A stretch of DNA of 64,000 nucleotides from positions 1,798,001 through 1,862,000 of the forward strand of contig NZ_CP134223.1 of NCBI RefSeq assembly GCF_031599675.1, written 5' to 3'. This document shows positions 1 to 5,954 of this stretch, one piece after another. A program made the translations under genes and the position numbers. This stretch comes from Paenibacillus pedocola (GTDB taxonomy: Bacteria; Bacillota; Bacilli; Paenibacillales; Paenibacillaceae). Each line of letters begins with the position of its first letter. Position 1 is the stretch's first letter. The notes under the pieces are model-generated. The model made no database searches, was not told the DNA's origin, and saw only the letters and a program-made list of their open reading frames with translations.

Positions 1-16
1 GGCAGGATAGTTCAAA
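1..16 (+). repeat. CTAACGGG-type element, 3' part only
   Basis: The window opens inside a copy of the element found further on. The remaining bases read GGCAGGATAGTTCAA, which matches the right half of the other copies (GGGCAG, GTTAG, TTGAA). The left arm lies outside the window. Confidence 0.5.
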
Positions 17-138
17 TATATGTTGAAATAAAATTGAAGCAGTTTATGGGTTGAATGATCGTCACCGCAAGCAATGTACTGTCTTGGAGAACAGCACATT
101 GGTTATTTAATGTAATGTATTACCTCTGTTAAAATAGT

Positions 139-882
139 CTAGCTTTTTTTCATATGAAGGTGGGCAAAAGGACATTTTCCCGCTGCAGGTAAATCATCAT
201 CACTTAGAAAATATTGCTTCCATTCAAAGTTGTCCTCACTGCCGTAGAAATTTAAATCCGGATGAACTCCGGTCTCATCATATTCAGTAATTCGTTCTCT
301 GATTTTTTTCTTGATTTGAGCTGCAGCTGCAGCATTTTTATTGAATTGAGTCAAAACCCAGCGGGGAGTAATGGCGAAGATAAAGTAAGGGAAGTGTCGA
401 CTCTGCCTTCGTTTGTGTGCAGGTGTAGCACAATACATAAAATACTGTTCATTACCAAAGCAATATTCCCATACATTTTGATCCGGATCGAGTGGAATGT
501 GTTCGGGCCATGGCTGCTCGTCACGAGCGCTGACCTGGCTGAGCACTTTCCAGAATAATGCTTGATATTCTTTTACTTGATATTCTACCGTAAGGTCTTC
601 GGGAGTCTCAAAGAAAGCGATAAGTGAAGTGTATTTCCCAATATCTTTTGATTGTTCACCATATGCACTAAGACTGTAAGCAAGTTCTTCGGAAGCCTGT
701 TCTTTCCTTGGATCACTAAGAAATATATAGCGAAAATGATTCGATTTATAGCCAATGGTTGCTGGAATGCAGGGGAATTTATGCTCAGAATCCGACATTT
801 TCTCGGAAAATAGACGATAGGCTTTTTCTTTCCATCCACCAAGAGACGAATGCTCCATATGTTCATTATCATACAACAGCAT
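139..882 (-). CDS. YqcI/YcgG family protein
   Basis: A 247-residue soluble protein that I recognise as the YqcI/YcgG family, which has no established biochemical role. Family-like traits are an FPCIP segment near residue 37, a central WPEHIP segment and a C-terminal KCPFAHLHM motif with a conserved Cys. No signal peptide or membrane segment is visible. The ATG at 882 is preceded by a strong AAGGAGG about 9 nt upstream, which fixes the start. The gene stands alone, opposite in strand to its neighbours, between a partial CTAACGGG element at the window edge and a full one at 1079, so it looks like an accessory singleton. The family call is fairly sure; the function is unknown. Confidence 0.8.
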   Translation of the reverse strand: MLLYDNEHMEHSSLGGWKEKAYRLFSEKMSDSEHKFPCIPATIGYKSNHFRYIFLSDPRKEQASEELAYSLSAYGEQSKDIGKYTSLIAFFETPEDLTVEYQVKEYQALFWKVLSQVSARDEQPWPEHIPLDPDQNVWEYCFGNEQYFMYCATPAHKRRQSRHFPYFIFAITPRWVLTQFNKNAAAAAQIKKKIRERITEYDETGVHPDLNFYGSEDNFEWKQYFLSDDDLPAAGKCPFAHLHMKKS

Positions 883-1078
883 GTATCTAGACCTCCTTGT
901 GTTGTTACTGTATTAAAGGAAGCCGCATTGTGTGTATTAGTCTATAGGTTATTTAAAATATTTTTGACGATGTTTGAAATATCATTTTGTGTTAATATTT
1001 CTGGAACTGTCGTATGATCAACTTAGCTATCAACCTTCGCTCTAAAGGTGATGCGGTGAAACCAGTATAATATTAAGC

Positions 1079-1105
1079 CTTAAGCTAACGGGAAACGATA
1101 GCTCA
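1079..1105 (+). repeat. CTAACGGG hairpin element, copy 2
   Basis: TTAAGCTAAC and GATAGCTCAA face each other across a GGGAAAC loop as an imperfect inverted repeat (two mismatches). The same layout recurs at 1150, 2171 and 3196 and, degenerate, at 3344 and 4639. Confidence 0.65.
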
Positions 1106-1116
1106 ATGAAATTACG

Positions 1117-1147
1117 AAAGCAGCTGATCACGTCGATCGGTTGCTTT
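1117..1147 (+). terminator. Hairpin with T-rich tail between two repeat elements
   Basis: AAAGCAGCTGATC pairs with GATCGGTTGCTTT across a 5-nt loop, with two positions that are G.U in RNA, and is followed by TTTGT. It lies immediately downstream of repeat copy 2. No + strand gene ends here, so it may belong to the repeat unit rather than be a gene's terminator. Confidence 0.5.
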
Positions 1148-1149
1148 TG

Positions 1150-1175
1150 TTCATCTAACGGGCAGGTTAGTTGAA
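1150..1175 (+). repeat. CTAACGGG hairpin element, copy 3 (best palindrome)
   Basis: TTCATCTAAC and GTTAGTTGAA form a 10-bp inverted repeat with one mismatch around the loop GGGCAG. This is the most symmetrical copy. It lies about 90 bp upstream of the nucleotidyltransferase gene. Confidence 0.7.
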
Positions 1176-1221
1176 TGATTTCGCGAATAACTTAAGTCAT
1201 GACGAATTTACGAAGTTCACA

Positions 1222-1236
1222 AAAGACGTTAGCCGA
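1222..1236 (+). repeat. attC-like 3' core ahead of the nucleotidyltransferase
   Basis: The string ACGTTAGCCGAAAG at 1226-1239 resembles the GCGTTAGGTG end of the attC-like element at 2028-2116. If both are recombination cores, they bound a unit of about 884 bp (G/TTAG at 1228 to G/TTAG at 2112) that carries exactly one gene. Confidence 0.35.
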
Positions 1237-1265
1237 AAGAAGTTCTTAGTTTAGGAGGAGTCTAT

Positions 1266-2033
1266 ATGATAATAGAAAAAGTTATAAATAGAATTGTAAT
1301 AAAAAGTGAATATAGGGATTTTGTTGATAAGTATATAGATAATATACTTACCGAATTTAAAGGTAAGATTCATAGCATTTATATGTGTGGCTCGATTCCA
1401 AAAGGAACTGCTAAACCTTTTAAGTCAGATGCAGACTTTACTATTGTATGTGTAAAACCCAATGATATTGATTACGAAAGATTGTCAAATATTAAAGACA
1501 GGCTTTTGGAAGAATATCCAGTAGTAACTAAGATTGATACGATAATTTGCTCGATTGACGATGTATTAAGTAAACCAAATGAGTGGGGTTTTTGGGTAAA
1601 GATAATTTGTGTTTGCATATATGGTCATGACGTTGGTGAAAAAGTACCACCGATAATTATTTCTCCAGAGTTCATTTTAGACTTAAATACAGAGACCAAG
1701 GAGGAAGTAGATCGTATACATAGTTTACTTTCTAATGCTAGTGATAACACAATGAAAGCTAGATATATTAAAGGTTACTCCAAGAGATTAATTCGTGCAC
1801 TATACTCTTTGGTTTTAGAAGATACAGGTGTATGGCAAGATGACATTAGTAAGATGAAGAATGCCATATTAAACTATTGTGAGATTGACTCCGTTTTAGT
1901 TGATTATCTGTATGCTTGTTACTTGGATAGTAATGTACTTGTTGAAGAGTTTCTGGGAATTGCAGATGAAGTATATAGCTATTTTGAGAACGCCTTAAAT
2001 GCTGTGGCTGCTTCCAGAACTTCCTTAGGCTAA
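1266..2033 (+). CDS. Nucleotidyltransferase-fold protein, aminoglycoside adenylyltransferase-like
   Basis: A 255-residue protein. Residues 42-57 carry the polymerase-beta-type nucleotidyltransferase signature, Gly42-Ser43 followed by Ser-Asp55-Ala-Asp57, so metal-dependent nucleotidyl transfer is likely. The C-terminal half is helical, as in aminoglycoside adenylyltransferases and MNT-type proteins. The substrate cannot be read from sequence. The ATG is preceded by TTTAGGAGGAG, a strong RBS. Codon use is markedly AT-rich compared with the window, which suggests acquisition. The stop codon lies inside an attC-like inverted repeat, the layout of an integron cassette. Alternatives are an antitoxin-type MNT or a tRNA-modifying nucleotidyltransferase. 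Fold call good, resistance function unproven. Confidence 0.75.
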   Translation: MIIEKVINRIVIKSEYRDFVDKYIDNILTEFKGKIHSIYMCGSIPKGTAKPFKSDADFTIVCVKPNDIDYERLSNIKDRLLEEYPVVTKIDTIICSIDDVLSKPNEWGFWVKIICVCIYGHDVGEKVPPIIISPEFILDLNTETKEEVDRIHSLLSNASDNTMKARYIKGYSKRLIRALYSLVLEDTGVWQDDISKMKNAILNYCEIDSVLVDYLYACYLDSNVLVEEFLGIADEVYSYFENALNAVAASRTSLG

Positions 2034-2116
2034 CAACATATTGATGCTCCGGGTCATTCTGAGAAGCGAGTGACCACATCCAGCCCCCTAAGCCCGTCGG
2101 GACGTCACTGCGTTAG
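2028..2116 (+). repeat. attC-like composite inverted repeat after the nucleotidyltransferase gene
   Basis: It begins with GGCTAAC, which contains the gene's TAA stop, and ends with GCGTTAGGT. GTTAGGT fits the integron core GTTRRRY, but GGCTAAC departs from RYYYAAC at one base. Inside are a near-perfect inverted repeat (GGTCATTC / GAGTGACC, 2055-2079) and a CCCGTCGGG palindrome near 2093. An imperfect palindrome bounded by CTAAC/GTTAG directly after a short resistance-like gene is how attC sites sit. No integrase gene is in the window. Confidence 0.5.
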
Positions 2117-2170
2117 GTGTTCGGCAAGCCTTACAACTATAAGCAGCGACTCTAATTAAAACATAAAACT

Positions 2171-2197
2171 ATTGAGCTAACGGGAAACATTAGTTTA
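2171..2197 (+). repeat. CTAACGGG hairpin element, copy 4
   Basis: ATTGAGCTAAC and ATTAGTTTAAT are inverted around GGGAAAC; the mismatches are compatible with G.U pairs. It is followed at once by a CAGTGGCAG ... CTGCCGCTG spaced inverted repeat (2202-2248), the same order of repeat then hairpin as at other copies. Confidence 0.6.
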
Positions 2198-2201
2198 ATA
2201 T

Positions 2202-2248
2202 CAGTGGCAGCCTAATATTTTATTTATTAATTCTTGTTCTGCCGCTGC
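2202..2248 (+). repeat. Spaced inverted repeat next to repeat copy 4
   Basis: CAGTGGCAG pairs with CTGCCGCTG (one mismatch) across an AT-rich loop of about 29 nt. A very similar CAGCGGCAG/CTGCCGCT hairpin accompanies the element copy at 39055. Confidence 0.45.
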
Positions 2249-2448
2249 TTCTTTCAATGAATCAATCTAAAACTTATTTTTAAAAGTTTACTGATTTTTC
2301 AATTTTATTTTGCACCGAACAGCAGAACTACAAGCCGGAACCCTTTATGAAGGTGCGCTGGAATCGAGCGGAAATTCACTTCGCAGACAACTAGCGGTAC
2401 TACGCGCCGAATGGAACTTGGTACTAAAAGGAGGGGCAGGAAGGATAC

Positions 2449-2826
2449 ATGCGAGAAGAACAGGAAATATTCGCGGGTAAAGGATATAACAGGTCGTACG
2501 CCATTGCTACGGGTCTGCCGATTTTGAATGTTAGGGGTAGCCTGTCGCATGAAAGTAACAGCCAATTACCGTTTCCATGGGTGTCAACGGGCATCAAGAT
2601 TGATAAAGAACAGATGTTGGAAACCGTAATGAAGCAGAAGTCACTCGAGTATTTGTTCAAGATGCAATTTAGTAAGGAGGAAATGACAGACCGTAATTTG
2701 GTTGTAGGCTGTTATGAATATAAGAATCCGAATGACAAGGATCAGATAACGCTATATGCGCTGGTTTCGTTGAAGGAATTTCTCGCGAGATACGGCGATG
2801 AACGGGCATTGGAAATTCTGATGTGA
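2449..2826 (+). CDS. Hypothetical protein
   Basis: A 125-residue soluble protein that I do not recognise. It has no membrane segment or obvious motif; the C-terminal half (YALVSLKEFLARYGDERALEILM) looks helical. An in-frame stop sits just upstream of AAGGAGGGG, and the ATG follows about 12 nt later, so it starts here. It lies between CTAACGGG elements at 2171 and 3196 with a frameshifted gene 21 nt downstream, so both share one repeat-bounded unit. Codon composition is closer to the chromosome average than the AT-rich nucleotidyltransferase upstream. It could be a fragment of a longer gene. Confidence 0.45.
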   Translation: MREEQEIFAGKGYNRSYAIATGLPILNVRGSLSHESNSQLPFPWVSTGIKIDKEQMLETVMKQKSLEYLFKMQFSKEEMTDRNLVVGCYEYKNPNDKDQITLYALVSLKEFLARYGDERALEILM

Positions 2827-2847
2827 GTTGGCTGAGGAGCAACCCGA

Positions 2848-3173
2848 ATGAGCGAATTTAGTCAAAGCTATCATTTGTTGGGTAGCAAAGAAAAAGCAAT
2901 TGAACTTATCAACCATGCAGGTGAACAGGGTTTTGTATTTGAAACGACGAAATATTCGACCTGGATGTTGTCAAAAAACTAGTCGAAGAGGCTGGTAATG
3001 TTTCATCTGACTTGGAAGTACTATTTACGAAAGATCACGAAATTATCTTTGCTATGGAGAGCCCCTGTGCTTATCAGATTGCTGAGAAGCTTGGTATCTT
3101 CAATTATGCTTGGATTTCCGCTGATTCTCTCGATAGGGACGATGGTTTCTACAAAAATGTAATTAAAGTTTAA
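2848..3173 (+). pseudogene. Frameshifted small gene, unknown family
   Basis: From the ATG at 2848 the first frame runs about 31 sensible residues (MSEFSQSYHLLGSKEKAIEL onward) and then loses sense before a stop near 2982. From about 2950 the frame one base back continues as convincing protein (FDLDVVKKLVEEAGNVSSDL onward) to a TAA at 3171. A single-base deletion within 2940-2950 explains both halves; the restored product would be about 108 residues. I do not recognise the family. Both halves have similar AT-rich codon use. A sequencing error is an alternative explanation. Confidence 0.6.
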
Positions 3174-3195
3174 AGTCCGGTAAGAAGCTTTCGCG

Positions 3196-3223
3196 TTCGA
3201 CTAACGGGAAACGATAGTTGAAC
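3196..3223 (+). repeat. CTAACGGG hairpin element, copy 5
   Basis: TTCGACTAAC and GATAGTTGAA form an inverted repeat with two mismatches around GGGAAAC. It lies 23 bp after the frameshifted gene and directly before a 22-bp-stem hairpin (3226-3269). Confidence 0.65.
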
Positions 3224-3225
3224 AT

Positions 3226-3269
3226 AAAGGGTTCCACATATTAGTCATGACTAATATGTGGGACCCTTT
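3226..3269 (+). terminator. Very long hairpin, terminator-like
   Basis: A 22-bp stem (AAAGGGTTCCACATATTAGT ... with its complement) has a single G.U-type mismatch and essentially no loop (centre TCATGA), followed by TTATTATATC. It could stop transcription in both directions. The near-perfect symmetry also fits a palindromic mobile repeat. Confidence 0.55.
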
Positions 3270-3343
3270 ATTATATCTTACTTTCCTAAATTTAGGTCTT
3301 GAAAAACTCGGGAAATAGAGTGTTAGACTGACGATGCTTTAAT

Positions 3344-3368
3344 AAGGTAACGGGCAGCTTAGTGAAAC
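3344..3368 (+). repeat. CTAACGGG element, copy 6, degenerate
   Basis: It reads AAGGTAACGGGCAGCTTAGTGAAAC. The GGTAACGGGCAG core and TTAGTGAA arm are kept, but the stem is weak. A further half-site CTAACGTATAG lies at 3381. Confidence 0.5.
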
Positions 3369-3457
3369 CACACTGTTTTTCTAACGTATAGTCATTATTC
3401 AAAATTTTCCAAATGCGGCCCGTACGGAGGTGAACTTGACTGGAGCATTTTTTTGAC

Positions 3458-3688
3458 TTGGTTCAATTGGCATTCTCGATCGCACTCATCTCTTCCTTAG
3501 TGTTAATTCCACTCACCTATTTTTCTTTACAAGATATTCACAGGGGTCATGAAATTGCTGCAGCCGGTTCAACTTGGTTTGTGGCTGTCAGACTGTCGCA
3601 AGTGAGCAGCATTCAGCGGTGGATAGTACGTATCGCCAGACGAAGAGAAGCACCCGACGAAGAGGATAATGGTCCTTCCCCACATTGA
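3458..3688 (+). CDS. Possible short membrane protein upstream of yidC
   Basis: A 76-residue ORF with a hydrophobic N-terminal segment (residues 4-22) and a basic C-terminus. Its TTG start has no good RBS at the right distance (GGAGGTG at 3426-3432 is too far), and no family is recognised. The 3' end runs to 32 nt before the yidC ATG. It may be the remnant of a membrane protein or a chance ORF. Listed because it fills an otherwise empty stretch between a repeat element and yidC. Confidence 0.25.
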   Translation: MVQLAFSIALISSLVLIPLTYFSLQDIHRGHEIAAAGSTWFVAVRLSQVSSIQRWIVRIARRREAPDEEDNGPSPH

Positions 3689-3719
3689 TATTCCATACTT
3701 TCAATTAGGGAGGACAACG

Positions 3720-4562
3720 ATGAAAAAGTTTTTATTGCTCCAAAAATGGGTCAAGCCCATTCTCATCCTGTTGATTGGAGTTATTCCGATTTTTGTGCTC
3801 AGCGGGTGTTCGACAGCATCCCAATCAGATTCGATTAATGCCGATTCATCAGGGATATTTAATCACTTTTTTATTTATCCATTATCGATCCTGATCAAAT
3901 TCTTTGCGAATGCACTTGACGGTAACTACGGATTATCGATCGTGCTGATGACTTTCATCATCAGACTTGCGATCATGCCGCTCATGATGAATCAAACCAA
4001 GAAACAAATGGACATGAAAGAAAAGATGGCCGTCCTTCAGCCGGAGCTAACTGTACTTAAAGAGAAGTATAAGAACGATGTCAGTAGCGAGGCAAAAAAA
4101 CAACAGCAAGCCGAGATGACGCAGCTCTACCAGAAACATCAATTTAATCCCTTAAGCATGGGGTGTTTACCGATGCTTCTCCAATGGCCGGTCACCCTTG
4201 CATTTTACTACGCCATCCGTCGTACCCCAGAGATTGCAGCTCACGATTTTCTGTGGTTTAGCTTGGGGAAAACAGATATGATTTTGCCGCTAATTGCCGC
4301 TGCAGTGTATTACATGCAGTTTCGCGTGTCTCAATCCGTTTCAGCGCAGGTTCAGCAAAATCAAAATAACCAAATGGCTTTCATCGGATTGCTGTCACCG
4401 ATCATGATGGGTGTATTTTCCTTTGGGATGCCCGCTGCGTTACCATTATATTGGGCGGTTGGCGGTATATTCATTGTCGTGCAAACGATTATACTCCATA
4501 AAATATACACGAAGCCAAATGTAGCGAGTAAAGACCTGCCTACCGGTGTAGAAGATATATAA
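3720..4562 (+). CDS. yidC: Membrane protein insertase YidC/Oxa1 family, lipoprotein type
   Basis: A 280-residue insertase that places proteins into the cytoplasmic membrane, alone or with SecYEG. It has a lipoprotein signal ending in VLSGC (Cys30), a 60KD_IMP core of five membrane segments, and the conserved groove arginine (Arg82 in FIIRLAIMPLM) typical of Gram-positive YidC. Length fits the SpoIIIJ/YidC2 class. The ATG at 3720 follows GGGAGGACAACG; an in-frame extension to 3669 would spoil the signal peptide and is rejected. It sits away from the usual rpmH-rnpA-yidC context and inside a repeat-bounded accessory segment, so it is probably an extra paralogue. A hairpin with a T-tract follows the gene. 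Confidence 0.88.
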   Translation: MKKFLLLQKWVKPILILLIGVIPIFVLSGCSTASQSDSINADSSGIFNHFFIYPLSILIKFFANALDGNYGLSIVLMTFIIRLAIMPLMMNQTKKQMDMKEKMAVLQPELTVLKEKYKNDVSSEAKKQQQAEMTQLYQKHQFNPLSMGCLPMLLQWPVTLAFYYAIRRTPEIAAHDFLWFSLGKTDMILPLIAAAVYYMQFRVSQSVSAQVQQNQNNQMAFIGLLSPIMMGVFSFGMPAALPLYWAVGGIFIVVQTIILHKIYTKPNVASKDLPTGVEDI

Positions 4563-4597
4563 ATTGAACCAGCCATAAAACAATACTGAATACAAGG

Positions 4598-4630
4598 CCT
4601 CTGAGGAACGACCTCAGAGGTACTTTTTTT
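4598..4630 (+). terminator. Rho-independent terminator after yidC
   Basis: CCTCTGAGG pairs perfectly with CCTCAGAGG across AACGA, followed by TACTTTTTTT. Confidence 0.9.
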
Positions 4631-4638
4631 ATTGGCGG

Positions 4639-4664
4639 CTCGTTAACGGGGAACATAGCTCAAC
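4639..4664 (+). repeat. CTAACGGG element, copy 7, degenerate
   Basis: CTCGTTAACGGGGAACATAGCTCAAC keeps the TAACGGG-GAAC core and the ATAGCTCAA arm. An AAAGCTGCC/GGCAGCTTT hairpin follows within 20 bp, again repeat then hairpin. Confidence 0.55.
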
Positions 4665-4681
4665 ATACCTGCTTTTTTTGA

Positions 4682-4718
4682 AAAGCTGCCTATCGTCTTA
4701 AAGACCGTGGGCAGCTTT
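4682..4718. terminator. Hairpin between repeat copy 7 and the ger operon
   Basis: AAAGCTGCC pairs perfectly with GGCAGCTTT, and a second small stem (GTCTT/AAGAC) lies inside. On the minus strand it is followed by a T-rich run, on the plus strand by TACTTGTTTT. It could insulate the ger operon from upstream transcription. Confidence 0.5.
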
Positions 4719-4808
4719 ACTTGTTTTAAGCCCTCTATATGCATAAAAACTATTCGCAAGGTGACACTAAGGGGAATTATTCTACTTATTACCATCGGAG
4801 GAAGAAGA

Positions 4809-5903
4809 ATGGAGAGAATCTCGCAATCTCAAATGGCGGCGCTCATCATCGTGTTTCAGATCGGCAGCTCTCCTTTGTATCTCCTCGGCAAAGAGGCAGG
4901 GACAGATGCTTGGATTTCCATTCTTATCGCCTTGGTGCTTGGTTTATTGCTTCTGATGCTAATCCTTCTAATCCATCGTCTTGAGCCGGATAAGGATTTG
5001 GTGGAGATTAGCAATGCGTATTTCGGCAAAACGATCGGCTATGTCATCGGCGCAGTGTATTTTGTCTACTTCGTCTATCAATCAGTGAGGAACGTGCGGG
5101 AACTTGGAGATCTAGTCTCCTTGTATTTCCTCCAAACGACTCCATTATGGATAGTAATCAGTATGTTATTACTCATCGCCGGTTATGCCGTATGGCATGG
5201 ACTAGAGGTGTTCAGCAGAATTACACAAATCCTCGCTCCAATTATTTTATTGATTTATGTAGGGTTCTTCATTTTGGTCTACACGCTCGGATTTATCGAT
5301 CTGCACCGGATAGAGCCCGTTCTCGAAAACGGACTTCCCAAGGTGATCGATGCTGCTTTTGGGGTGGTGTCGTTTCCGTTCGGAGAGATGGTGCTTTTCT
5401 TGATGTTCTGGAAATTCGTCGCGCCGCAAAAGAAGGTGTTTCCGACAACCGTCCTATGGTACATGGTTACAGGTTTATTCATTTCGTTGATGAACTTGAT
5501 TATTATCGCTTCTTTAGGGCCGATATCGGAGATGAGTATCACTCCCTTTATAGAGTTGATGAGCCAGGTGAGAATTGAATCGTATCTGGAACGGCTCGAT
5601 CCCTTCGTTGGGGCGGTGTTCTTTGCGGGTGTCTTTATCAAAATGACGGCTTACTTCTTAGGAGCGGTTCTTGTCGGGAAACGCATGGTCAAGTCCGGTC
5701 AGCGGTACATCGTCGTTAGCATCGGAGTCTTATTGCTTATCGCTTCCCTTTTATTCCGGAGTTACATGCAGCATATTAGAATCGGATTCTCATTCGACGT
5801 GAAGTACCATTTTCCAATTTATCAGTTCTATATCCCCTTGGTGCTTCTATTGGTAATGCTCATTAGGAGAAGCATGCGTGCCAAAAAGAATGGACGGTCT
5901 TAA
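4809..5903 (+). CDS. Spore germination permease, GerB family (first ger operon)
   Basis: A 364-residue member of the spore permease family (APC superfamily), the GerB/GerKB subunit of a nutrient germinant receptor in the inner spore membrane. About ten hydrophobic segments span residues 10-355. The ATG at 4809 follows GGAGGAAGAAGA; earlier in-frame starts (back to 4707) run into the upstream hairpin and lack an RBS. It leads a three-gene operon, 51 nt before the A subunit. The order B-A-C differs from the common A-B-C or A-C-B and from the second operon in this window. The nutrient recognised cannot be inferred. Confidence 0.9.
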   Translation: MERISQSQMAALIIVFQIGSSPLYLLGKEAGTDAWISILIALVLGLLLLMLILLIHRLEPDKDLVEISNAYFGKTIGYVIGAVYFVYFVYQSVRNVRELGDLVSLYFLQTTPLWIVISMLLLIAGYAVWHGLEVFSRITQILAPIILLIYVGFFILVYTLGFIDLHRIEPVLENGLPKVIDAAFGVVSFPFGEMVLFLMFWKFVAPQKKVFPTTVLWYMVTGLFISLMNLIIIASLGPISEMSITPFIELMSQVRIESYLERLDPFVGAVFFAGVFIKMTAYFLGAVLVGKRMVKSGQRYIVVSIGVLLLIASLLFRSYMQHIRIGFSFDVKYHFPIYQFYIPLVLLLVMLIRRSMRAKKNGRS

Positions 5904-5954
5904 CGATCGCTAAAGGATGAGAACAATTATGATCCTAATCTGGAGACGAAAAAT

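Larger units (their letters stand above)
883..1265. other. Gene-free stretch with two repeat elements and a hairpin
   Basis: No credible ORF is present. The stretch holds two CTAACGGG elements (1079 and 1150) separated by only about 45 bp that contain a hairpin, followed by a GTTAG core at 1228 and the leader of the nucleotidyltransferase gene. It looks like a cassette slot that has lost its gene, or a composite repeat. Confidence 0.5.
2034..2448. other. Gene-free stretch with repeats and a possible coding relic
   Basis: It holds the rest of the attC-like element, a CTAACGGG element (2171) and a spaced hairpin (2202-2248). Around 2308-2390 one + frame reads as a plausible protein tail (EQQNYKPEPFMKVRWNRAEI, then stop) with no start nearby. 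This may be a remnant of a lost gene. Nothing else is recognisable. Confidence 0.35.

Noticed and set aside
2305..2660. Minus-strand ORFs opposite the 2449 gene
   Set aside because: No RBS or recognisable domain, and the plus frame has a good RBS.
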